Of a stretch of 5,426 nucleotides of DNA, positions 1 through 5,426 are shown piece after piece. The position numbers were made by a program, and so were the translations under genes. Origin of the DNA: Bdellovibrionales bacterium (GTDB lineage Bacteria > Bdellovibrionota > Bdellovibrionia > Bdellovibrionales > JAMPXM01). The notes under the pieces were generated by a model that saw only the letters and a list, made by a program, of their open reading frames with translations, was not told the origin of the DNA and did no database searches. The stretch is from the NCBI GenBank assembly GCA_005792225.1, contig SXSP01000538.1:1-5426 (forward strand), in the 5' to 3' direction. How positions within the stretch are numbered: position 1 is the stretch's first letter; each line of letters opens with the position of its first letter.

Positions 1-786
1 GGGTTCAGTTGCGATTCACCAGCGGCGAGTGCTCGGGTACCGGCTTCGGAGCTCCGGCAGGATTTGGGACTCGTTCACGCTGACTTGAAACTTGAATGGC
101 CCACGAACGGTTTTTGGCCCGATCACGTTCTTTCACTCGAATTCTCCCAACCGGTGGCGCTTCAAGATGTCGTCGATCAGATGAAACTCGAGTCGGCTGC
201 GGCTCTCACCATTCAGCCTTACAACGGCGAGACTTCGTTCGCGAAGAAGCACACATTTATTCTCCAGACGTCCAATTACGACGTCGTAAAATTTAAACTC
301 GGTTTTCCCGCCGGTTTTTGGCCGGAGACAGGAATTACGCTCGTCACCGGGCTCAACTGGAATCATGAGCTTGTCACTCCGCCGCTAGAAAAACTTTGCC
401 CTGAATCGAATCAACTTATCTTCGAGGCTTCCCATGGAAAACAAAGGCTCGTCGCCTGCGGAAGTCCTGAGGCGAATCCTTACCTCGTGACGGATCTGAT
501 TCTCTGGAAGCTCACGGGTGGAAAAGAAGATCCCGCAATCCAGCTCTCGAGCGGCGGGGATACTGAAGAAGAAGTGAAGAGTTCCGTCGTTTGCTACGGA
601 AAAGAAAAGACTCGTATCTATGTTGCTCCCGTCGTCGAGGGCGAGGTGATCGATACGAATGGTTCGCCGTTTCAGCGGTGGGGTGAGCGAAGTGGCTTCG
701 TTTGCGATCCGGACAAAGTTGATTGTTTCGCCGAGAGCATTGTGCTGAGCGAGACTTGCGCGAGTCCCGTCGTCAATCCTCCTTGA
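1..786 (+). CDS. 3' part of an exported cysteine-rich protein with an Ig-like domain (5' end outside window)
   Basis: The frame is open from the first base and holds 261 visible codons before the TGA at 784-786. There is no in-frame ATG or GTG near the left edge, and the first alternative start (TTG at 64) has no convincing ribosome binding site, so the gene almost certainly begins upstream. I do not recognise the family. Visible codons about 33-120 read like a bacterial Ig-like or macroglobulin-type beta domain: a strand ending LEFSQPV, then a closing segment FWPETGITLVTGL that resembles the 'P-x-T-x-Y-x-V' end of such domains. Six of the seven cysteines lie after codon 130 (codons 133, 153, 198, 235, 242, 253), enough for three disulfides and in keeping with an extracytoplasmic location. 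The other, at codon 4 in GFSC, could be a lipid-anchor cysteine, but GFSC is a poor lipobox. The next gene starts 50 bases downstream, suggesting co-transcription. That this is a real gene is fairly sure; its function is unknown. Confidence 0.8.
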   Translation, partial: GFSCDSPAASARVPASELRQDLGLVHADLKLEWPTNGFWPDHVLSLEFSQPVALQDVVDQMKLESAAALTIQPYNGETSFAKKHTFILQTSNYDVVKFKLGFPAGFWPETGITLVTGLNWNHELVTPPLEKLCPESNQLIFEASHGKQRLVACGSPEANPYLVTDLILWKLTGGKEDPAIQLSSGGDTEEEVKSSVVCYGKEKTRIYVAPVVEGEVIDTNGSPFQRWGERSGFVCDPDKVDCFAESIVLSETCASPVVNPP

Positions 787-794
787 CCGAAACT

Positions 795-832
795 TCTCCC
801 GGAGAGAGTCTTGAGGCTCCGCAAACGGGAGA
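795..832 (+). promoter_or_regulatory. Inverted repeat that could pair with the ribosome binding site of the aminopeptidase gene
   Basis: TCTCCCG at 795-801 is the exact reverse complement of CGGGAGA at 826-832, giving a 7-bp stem around a 24-base loop. Within the loop, GAGTC and GGCTC can form a small inner stem (with one G-U pair) around TTGA. The right arm contains the GGAG (828-831) that serves as Shine-Dalgarno for the ATG at 837. The left arm begins 9 bases after the upstream stop codon, so a ribosome terminating there would cover it. Pairing could thus make aminopeptidase translation depend on translation of the upstream gene. The repeat is seen in the sequence; the regulatory role is inference, and a stem of this size could be chance. 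Confidence 0.35.
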
Positions 833-836
833 CAAA

Positions 837-3476
837 ATGAGATTCTTGGTTCTGGTTCCCTTCCTTCTCTTTCTTTCCTTATCTTCGTGTGTTAACAAAA
901 ATGCTGCGCCGAAGGCTGAAGCTCCTCGAAGTGAATCCATCGAGCGAGCAGATGAAGACAATTTGACTCAAGCCTTCGCCTCGATTCGCAAGGAGCAAGT
1001 TCGGTCGGTCGCCTATGACCTGACGTTCACCCTGACGAAAGGAAGCGACGAGTACCGAGTTTCCACGATCGTTGATGTCGACCTCGCTCGCATCGATCAA
1101 CCTCTCAGTTTGGATCTCGTTGCGAAATCCGTCGATAAGGTGGTCATCAACGGCAACGAAACGAAAGATTTCCGAGTGCGGAAGGGAAGCCTCGAGATTC
1201 CCGCCGCTCTCCTGAAGGAAAAGTCGCGCATCGAGATCTCGACGGTTGGAACCTACAGTAAAGATGGTCATGGTTTTCAGCGGATCGTGGATCCGGCGGA
1301 TAAAGCCGAATACATCTACACGGATTTTGAACCGTATCGCGCCCACACGATGTTTCCTTGCTTCGACCAACCGGATCTGAAAGCGAAAGTTCGCGTTACG
1401 ATCCAAGCACCAAAAGATTGGAAGCCCCTTGCGAACTCCGTCGTCGAGAGTTCGGTCACAAACGGCGACCAGATGACGACGCGCTTTCGTGAGATGGTTC
1501 CGATCAGCACCTACCTCTTTTTCGTCGGGGCGGGCCCTTTTGTAGAATGGAAAGATTCCTTCGGAGACCTGCCGCTAGTCCTCTACGCGAGAAAATCGCT
1601 CGCTTCGTTCGTTGACCATCGCCAAGTCATGGAGACGACAAAAAAGGGACTTCAGTTCTTCAACGAGTACTTCGGTTATCCGTATCCCTTCCCCAAGTAC
1701 GGGCATGTCTTCGCGCCCGAGTTTGCCTGGGGCGGAATGGAAAATCCGGGCATGGTGACCTTAAGTGAACGCTACATCCGGCGTGGCAAAATGCTTCCGT
1801 CGCAGAAGTCGGATTTTGATAGCTTGATACTGCACGAAATGGCTCACATGTGGTTCGGCGATCTCGTGACGATGGCTTGGTGGAACGATCTCTGGCTCAA
1901 TGAAAGTTTCGCAACTTACGCCGCGGCTCTCGCCCTTGATCGGGGCCTAAAGAACCCCGATGCGTGGGCCGACTTCCATGCAACGAAGAGCTGGGGCTAT
2001 CACCAAGATCAGCTCGTGACCACGCATCCGATTGAAGGGGCCGTGGAAGACACGCGCACGGGAAAAGGAAATTTCGACGGCATCACTTACGGGAAAGGTG
2101 CGTCTGCCTTGAAGCAGTTGCACTTCTTCGTGGGAGAAGAAGGGTTCAAAAAAGGCCTGCAGTCTTACTTCGCGAAGTATGCTTTCAAGAACACGGTTCG
2201 GAAGAACTTCATCGACGAAATCTCCGCGGCCTCCGGGCGTGACCTCAATCAATGGACGACCACGTGGTTGCAGACCGCTGGTCCCCAAAGAGTGCAGGTG
2301 AATTGGTCTTGTGATGCCGGTCGAATCAAAGCGATCGAGATTGAGCAAACAGCCAGCGTATCAAAGACACTTGCCCCCCACCGGACTCGAGTGGGTCTCT
2401 ATAAACTAGGAACGAGCGGCAAGTTGGGCCTCAGTAAAACTCAAGACGTCACGTTCGAAGGCGGGAAGACTTTCATTCCCACTCTCGTTGGCGAACCTTG
2501 CCCAGATTTCATCTACGGCAACGTCGATGATCACGACTATGCGCTTTACTCGCTGGACCCCGTGTCGCTCAAGCTCGCCAGGAATGGCCTGAGTGGTGGA
2601 TTTGCGGAGCCGATCTTGAGACTCATGGTTTGGAGAACGCTCTACCAGATGATGATGGATGCAAAGATCACGGCGGGCGAACTCTTTGAGAATTCCATTC
2701 CGGCCTTCGCCAGTGAATCGAACACCGCCGTCCTTGCGGCCCTGCTCGGTCGGCACAGTCCCGTGCGCGAGGCGTATTTTCATTATCTCACGCCCGAGGA
2801 TCGCTCGCGACTTGCGCCGAGTTTCGAAAAGACAATTTGGTCGCGCGCGACAGACCTGGAGTTCTTTGATTTCTACGTTTCCATCGCCAGCTCACCTGCG
2901 GCACTCGGTCGCTTAAAAACGTTCCTCGACGGCCAAGGTCTACCTAAGGGCGTAAAACTCGATCAAGATCGACGCTGGTCGGTGATTCATACCATGGCGC
3001 GCGAAAACTACCCCGGGATTTCCGGCATCATCTCAACCGAAGAGCGCCGCGATCCGACGACGGTGGGCCAGCGCAATGCCTTCGCAGCTCGCGTCGCGGT
3101 TCCCAATGCGGCGGCGAAGCGCAAATTTTGGACGGAACTCTTAAGCCCCGAGAAAATTCCATTCTCAACATTACGGTGGGCGGCCAGAAATTTTCACGCC
3201 CCTGATCATCCAGAACTCTCGAAAACGTTCGTACAAGATTACTTCTCACGCCTAAAAACCATGGATTGGAGCGCCAACGACACGTACGTGGGGATTTATT
3301 TCGATGAGATGTTTCCGTACAACCTCTGTTCCGAAGCTCTCTTGAAACAAAGCGAGGAGACGATGAAGGTCGCCACAAAGATGACCGCTCTCTCGAAGAG
3401 GGGTTGGCTCGAGGCGAACGATGAATTACGTCGTTGCATATCCATCCGTGGCCTTGCGCAAGCGAAGGCGCGATGA
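837..3476 (+). CDS. Lipoprotein M1-family zinc aminopeptidase (aminopeptidase N type)
   Basis: This is an 879-residue metallopeptidase that should remove N-terminal residues from peptides. The ATG at 837 is chosen because GGAG lies 5 bases upstream and a lipoprotein signal peptide starts exactly there: MRFLV, a hydrophobic core, then lipobox LSSC with the lipidated Cys at 18. Val at +2 (not Asp) favours outer-membrane sorting under the Lol rule. Family marks are PCFDQP (174-179), the substrate-binding GGMEN (299-303, usually GAMEN), zinc site HEMAH (333-337) with the third ligand Glu356 after exactly 18 residues, and catalytic Tyr418 in ITYGKGAS. The order is N-terminal beta domain (about 55-245), thermolysin-like catalytic domain (about 255-470), a beta segment, then a helical C-terminal domain from about 580. 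NVDDHDY (562-568) and the following LRLMVWRTLY segment resemble the ERAP1_C-type tail of actinobacterial PepN more than the E. coli type. All catalytic residues are present, so it should be active. Substrate preference cannot be read from sequence. Its stop overlaps the next start. Confidence 0.96.
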   Translation: MRFLVLVPFLLFLSLSSCVNKNAAPKAEAPRSESIERADEDNLTQAFASIRKEQVRSVAYDLTFTLTKGSDEYRVSTIVDVDLARIDQPLSLDLVAKSVDKVVINGNETKDFRVRKGSLEIPAALLKEKSRIEISTVGTYSKDGHGFQRIVDPADKAEYIYTDFEPYRAHTMFPCFDQPDLKAKVRVTIQAPKDWKPLANSVVESSVTNGDQMTTRFREMVPISTYLFFVGAGPFVEWKDSFGDLPLVLYARKSLASFVDHRQVMETTKKGLQFFNEYFGYPYPFPKYGHVFAPEFAWGGMENPGMVTLSERYIRRGKMLPSQKSDFDSLILHEMAHMWFGDLVTMAWWNDLWLNESFATYAAALALDRGLKNPDAWADFHATKSWGYHQDQLVTTHPIEGAVEDTRTGKGNFDGITYGKGASALKQLHFFVGEEGFKKGLQSYFAKYAFKNTVRKNFIDEISAASGRDLNQWTTTWLQTAGPQRVQVNWSCDAGRIKAIEIEQTASVSKTLAPHRTRVGLYKLGTSGKLGLSKTQDVTFEGGKTFIPTLVGEPCPDFIYGNVDDHDYALYSLDPVSLKLARNGLSGGFAEPILRLMVWRTLYQMMMDAKITAGELFENSIPAFASESNTAVLAALLGRHSPVREAYFHYLTPEDRSRLAPSFEKTIWSRATDLEFFDFYVSIASSPAALGRLKTFLDGQGLPKGVKLDQDRRWSVIHTMARENYPGISGIISTEERRDPTTVGQRNAFAARVAVPNAAAKRKFWTELLSPEKIPFSTLRWAARNFHAPDHPELSKTFVQDYFSRLKTMDWSANDTYVGIYFDEMFPYNLCSEALLKQSEETMKVATKMTALSKRGWLEANDELRRCISIRGLAQAKAR

Positions 3477-4336
3477 CGGAAATCGAACTTCAAGACTGGA
3501 TTGACTTCGCCCTCGCTCATCCGTTCGCGCAGAAATGGCCCGAAAGTCAGATTCGTCGCTTCGTGAATGATCTGACTTCCTCGCCTGAATTTGTTTACCG
3601 AGTGAGCGATGAGCACGGAAAAGCGTGCCTTGCCGTGCTCGTGGATCGAATCAACAACCGCGGTAACGATGCAATCCTTGAAGTTATCGGGATGCGCCCG
3701 GGCGCTCGCGAAGAAGAGATTCTCGCAGGTCTGCTCACCACCGCCAAATTGAACTTGATCCACGAACGCGATGGTATTGAGATGACGTTTCCCCAGAGCA
3801 AGGTCTTCGCTCAGAATTTCACCCATCAAAATCAGATGAATCGGTATTACGATGCCTTTGACATGCGGGTGGAGAACTTCCCTCAATTTCCGGCGGAAAT
3901 CGAAGTGGAGGAACCTACATCCTCTGATGACCGAGAGTTTCATGCACTCGTGAAGGCGAGTTTCGCGGAAAGCCTCGATGCGAGCATTCCTGATTTCGAC
4001 ACTTGGTTAAAGGCCCGAAAGGCTGCTAACCCGGAGACCGCTCGATCTTGGATCACCCGCGAGGGCTCCAAAATTATCGGGTATTTGAATTTAGGATTCG
4101 CGCCGGAGCTCGAGCCCGAAGTTCGCACGGTTGGCGTCGATGCCGCTTACCGAGGAAGGGGCATTGGTCGCAGGCTCATCGAGCATGCTCTTAATTTTCT
4201 TCGTAAACGAAACCAGAATGCCTGCACCCTCACGGTTTCCGCGCAAAACGAAAACGCCCTCGCGCTTTACGAGAGCCTGGGGTTTCGAGAAACCGGGCGA
4301 ACGACCGTCTATCGATGGGCGCGAAATCGGCCCTAA
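3473..4336 (+). CDS. Tandem GNAT-domain N-acetyltransferase
   Basis: This is a 287-residue cytoplasmic protein with no signal peptide. The ATG at 3473 overlaps the aminopeptidase TGA (ATGA) and has a modest GAAGG at 3464-3468, so translational coupling is likely; an in-frame ATG at 3434 lies deep inside the upstream gene and has less support. The C-terminal half (about 145-287) is a clear GNAT fold: a strand ending VRTVGVD, the acetyl-CoA pyrophosphate-binding loop RGRGIG (227-232) followed by the helix RRLIEHALNFL, and the later motif NENALALYESLGF (259-271). The N-terminal half (about 1-140) has a GNAT-like order, but the equivalent of the CoA loop reads GMRPGAREEE (73-82) without the glycine pattern, so it is probably a degenerate, non-catalytic GNAT repeat. 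Mycothiol synthase MshD also has two GNAT domains, but nothing here supports that specific activity. The acceptor substrate (amine, peptide N-terminus, small molecule) is unknown. GNAT assignment is strong; tandem architecture is likely. Confidence 0.88.
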   Translation: MTEIELQDWIDFALAHPFAQKWPESQIRRFVNDLTSSPEFVYRVSDEHGKACLAVLVDRINNRGNDAILEVIGMRPGAREEEILAGLLTTAKLNLIHERDGIEMTFPQSKVFAQNFTHQNQMNRYYDAFDMRVENFPQFPAEIEVEEPTSSDDREFHALVKASFAESLDASIPDFDTWLKARKAANPETARSWITREGSKIIGYLNLGFAPELEPEVRTVGVDAAYRGRGIGRRLIEHALNFLRKRNQNACTLTVSAQNENALALYESLGFRETGRTTVYRWARNRP

Positions 4337-4359
4337 TGCCGGGGCCGATGCCATTTTTT
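4326..4359 (+). terminator. Intrinsic terminator overlapping the end of the acetyltransferase gene
   Basis: ATCGGCCC (4326-4333) and GGGCCGAT (4342-4349) form a perfect 8-bp GC-rich stem with an 8-base loop, followed after four bases by six T residues (4354-4359). The left arm is made of the last sense codons of the acetyltransferase, and its TAA stop (4334-4336) is the first part of the loop. It should end the transcript of the upstream genes and separates them from the lipoprotein gene. The gap between stem and T-tract is slightly longer than ideal, which could lower efficiency. Confidence 0.75.
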
Positions 4360-4420
4360 GTCGCCCTGACTTCACGAACTCTAGTTAAAACGAGTTTCAG
4401 GAGGAGTGTCTACTGGCTTG

Positions 4421-4483
4421 ATGTTTGCTCAGATCTTTGACGGTTCGATTCGACGTCGCCTTGGACGACCTCGGTCGCCGTAG
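4421..4483 (+). CDS. Possible 20-residue leader peptide ORF
   Basis: An ATG at 4421 opens 20 codons to TAG at 4481-4483, ending 16 bases before the GTG of the lipoprotein gene. The product would be arginine-rich toward its end (RRRLGRPRSP). Its only notable support is AGGAGGAG at 4399-4406, close to a perfect anti-16S match that otherwise serves no recognised gene. The spacing to the ATG (14 bases) is longer than usual; an in-frame TTG at 4418 would shorten it to 11. It could be a leader peptide coupled to the downstream gene, or a chance ORF. No homology is recognised. Confidence 0.2.
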   Translation: MFAQIFDGSIRRRLGRPRSP

Positions 4484-4486
4484 GCC

Positions 4487-4494
4487 AAAAGGAG
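4487..4494 (+). promoter_or_regulatory. Ribosome binding site fixing the GTG start of the lipoprotein gene
   Basis: AAAAGGAG at 4487-4494 lies 5 bases before GTG at 4500. This strong site, directly ahead of a KK-plus-hydrophobic signal peptide, decides the start. The longer reading frame from TTG at 4425 would bury the signal peptide behind 25 charged residues and has no ribosome binding site at proper distance. Confidence 0.85.
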
Positions 4495-4499
4495 CAACC

Positions 4500-5408
4500 G
4501 TGAAAAAAGCCATTTTCTCCGCCGTCGTGATTTTAAGTTTCGTGGGCTGCGCCCAAAGACTTCCTCAACGACCGAAGCCCGGAACCGCCGTGGCGAAGGA
4601 AGAGACTAAACAAAATCCGGTTGAAAAAAACGGAGGCTCTCCACTTCTTCCCTCGGGACAGCAAAATCCTGGCGATGCTCCGACCGGTGGACCCATCGGC
4701 GGGCTTCCGCAGGATCGCCCGGCTCCCTCGACTCCAGTTGTGATCGGAAATAATAATGATGGACCCGGCGCAGATCAGCCAGGTGAACAACCAGGTGATC
4801 AGCCCGGTGAACAGCCACCTGATCAACCAGGAAATCAGCCGGTCTCGCCAGGCGTTCTTCCCGCGCCGGCAGTTGGGCCCGCGCCCGTGTTGGCTGAACC
4901 CACCACGCAGGTCACTCCTGGCGATTCCGTTTCGAACTGCAGCTTCAAGTTCGACGCGTTGTCACCCGCCGATGCGGCGAAGTCGTTGGAAGGTTGGGCG
5001 GGTCTTTGGATCGACTCTTCTCCCTCAACTGAAGTCGGCGAAAATCAAAAGTGGTCGCTCTCCCTCGGAGCAAACGTAAAAGACATTTTCGTGGGCAAGG
5101 CAAATTTGAAGGCGGGCGAGACGAAACCATCAAGCTTCGACGTTCTGGCCAAGGCGCTTTCCTATAAAGTAGGAAGCGCTCAAAATGACTTCCGCATTCT
5201 CGAAATTGTCTTCATGACCGAGCCGAAAAAGGAAGTGAAGTGCCTGACGTACGCGGTGAAACTCGAGCGTTCCGCAGACGGAAAAACTGACGTCTTAAAG
5301 GTGATGGGCCCGGCGCGAGTTCTGAGTTCGAAGCCGGTTCCGGTTGAAGAGTTCTTCGAGCGTGAAAACGGAAAAGTAAAAGTTCTGAATCGTATCTCAG
5401 TTCAGTAA
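4500..5408 (+). CDS. Lipoprotein with a proline/glutamine-rich linker and a C-terminal globular domain
   Basis: This 302-residue protein uses a GTG start. The signal peptide reads MKKAIFSAVVILSFVGC, with Lys at 2-3, a hydrophobic core and the lipidated Cys at 17; the lipobox FVGC is slightly atypical because -3 is Phe. Ala at +2 suggests outer-membrane sorting. Residues about 20-145 are low complexity, rich in Pro, Gly, Gln and Asn, and surely disordered; they include a DQPG/EQPG tandem repeat at 92-114. Residues about 146-302 form a compact domain with alternating hydrophobic strands and two cysteines, C147 and C248, placed to form one disulfide. A lipid anchor, long flexible spacer and folded head resemble surface or periplasm-spanning lipoproteins whose domain must reach away from the membrane. 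I do not recognise the head domain and assign no function. It lies alone after a terminator; the window ends 18 bases after its stop. Confidence 0.85.
   Translation: MKKAIFSAVVILSFVGCAQRLPQRPKPGTAVAKEETKQNPVEKNGGSPLLPSGQQNPGDAPTGGPIGGLPQDRPAPSTPVVIGNNNDGPGADQPGEQPGDQPGEQPPDQPGNQPVSPGVLPAPAVGPAPVLAEPTTQVTPGDSVSNCSFKFDALSPADAAKSLEGWAGLWIDSSPSTEVGENQKWSLSLGANVKDIFVGKANLKAGETKPSSFDVLAKALSYKVGSAQNDFRILEIVFMTEPKKEVKCLTYAVKLERSADGKTDVLKVMGPARVLSSKPVPVEEFFERENGKVKVLNRISVQ
4773..4841 (+). repeat. 12-base in-frame tandem repeat encoding (D/E)QPG
   Basis: Five 12-base units (4773-4832) plus a 9-base partial unit (4833-4841) encode DQPG, EQPG, DQPG, EQPP, DQPG, NQP. Aspartate and glutamate alternate, so the higher-order unit is 24 bases. 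Third-codon positions differ between copies (CAG/CAA, CCA/CCC), so the array is not freshly expanded. Copy changes would keep the frame and only lengthen or shorten the linker. It lies wholly within the lipoprotein gene. Confidence 0.92.
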
Positions 5409-5426
5409 CTGTCGAGCCGAAAAAAA

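Larger units (their letters stand above)
4337..4499 (+). other. Intergenic region upstream of the second lipoprotein gene
   Basis: These 163 bases follow the acetyltransferase stop codon and carry the right half of the terminator, a strong Shine-Dalgarno-like sequence at 4399-4406, a possible 20-codon ORF, and the real ribosome binding site of the lipoprotein gene. A promoter is expected here because a terminator precedes it. TTGACG at 4437-4442 matches a -35 element, but no acceptable -10 hexamer lies 16-18 bases downstream, so I do not call one. CGACGTCG (4451-4458) is an 8-base palindrome of unknown meaning. I see no riboswitch fold. Confidence 0.5.

Noticed and set aside
723..836. TTG-initiated 38-codon N-terminal extension of the aminopeptidase
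   Set aside because: It overlaps the upstream gene, lacks a ribosome binding site and would bury the lipoprotein signal peptide; ATG 837 has both.
879..1406. Minus-strand ORF of 175 codons inside the aminopeptidase gene
   Set aside because: It is antisense to conserved peptidase sequence including PCFDQP and its translation resembles no protein family.
3434..3472. Upstream ATG giving a 13-residue extension of the acetyltransferase
   Set aside because: No ribosome binding site, and the ATGA overlap at 3473 with GAAGG nearby is the more typical operon start.
3296..3943. Minus-strand ORF of 215 codons across the peptidase/acetyltransferase junction
   Set aside because: It lies wholly antisense to two well-supported genes, shows no recognisable motif or ribosome binding site, and is expected from codon bias in the plus-strand genes.
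4437..4465. Sigma70-like promoter with TTGACG as -35
   Set aside because: No -10-like hexamer is present at 16-18 bases spacing, so one good hexamer alone is not enough.
4533..4826. Minus-strand ORF with hydrophobic WLFTWLI-like stretches that mimic membrane segments
   Set aside because: The hydrophobic pattern is just the antisense reading of the Gln-Pro-Gly repeat codons on the plus strand.
4773..4841. Short repeats considered as CRISPR-like or iteron-like
   Set aside because: Units are 12 bases with no spacers, strictly in frame and translated as (D/E)QPG, so they are a coding repeat.

Overview
The window holds four genes, all on the plus strand and closely packed: the 3' end of an exported cysteine-rich protein, a lipoprotein aminopeptidase of the M1 family, a tandem-GNAT acetyltransferase, and a second lipoprotein with a proline/glutamine-rich linker. 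There are no tRNA or rRNA genes, insertion sequences or CRISPR arrays. Two type II (lipobox) signal peptides show a diderm-type bacterial envelope lifestyle. Balanced to slightly GC-rich composition, frequent exported lipoproteins and the style of the hypothetical proteins would fit a Bdellovibrionota/Oligoflexia-like or other former deltaproteobacterial genome. That placement is inference only; no marker gene in the window fixes the taxon.

Layout: (1) bases 1-786, a gene whose start lies upstream of the window. (2) A 50-base gap in which a 7-bp inverted repeat could mask the ribosome binding site of the next gene. (3) Bases 837-3476, a complete zinc aminopeptidase with GGMEN, HEMAH-X18-E and catalytic Tyr motifs behind a lipoprotein signal. 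(4) Bases 3473-4336, the acetyltransferase, whose ATG overlaps the peptidase stop codon (ATGA). (5) A strong intrinsic terminator whose hairpin straddles the acetyltransferase stop codon. (6) A 163-base gap with an unexplained strong Shine-Dalgarno sequence and a possible 20-codon leader ORF. (7) Bases 4500-5408, a GTG-started lipoprotein with a 12-base in-frame tandem repeat.

Genes 1 to 3 are likely one transcription unit ending at the terminator near 4354-4359; gene 4 should begin a new unit, though I could not identify its promoter. The aminopeptidase would act outside the cytoplasm, most plausibly on the periplasmic face of the outer membrane, trimming N-terminal residues from peptides. 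The acetyltransferase is cytoplasmic, and any functional link to the peptidase rests only on the overlap. I see no convincing evidence for a new biological system here. The best leads are the possible masking of the peptidase ribosome binding site, the extracytoplasmic lipid-anchored M1 enzyme, the stop codon inside the terminator loop, the slippage-prone repeat and the putative leader ORF.
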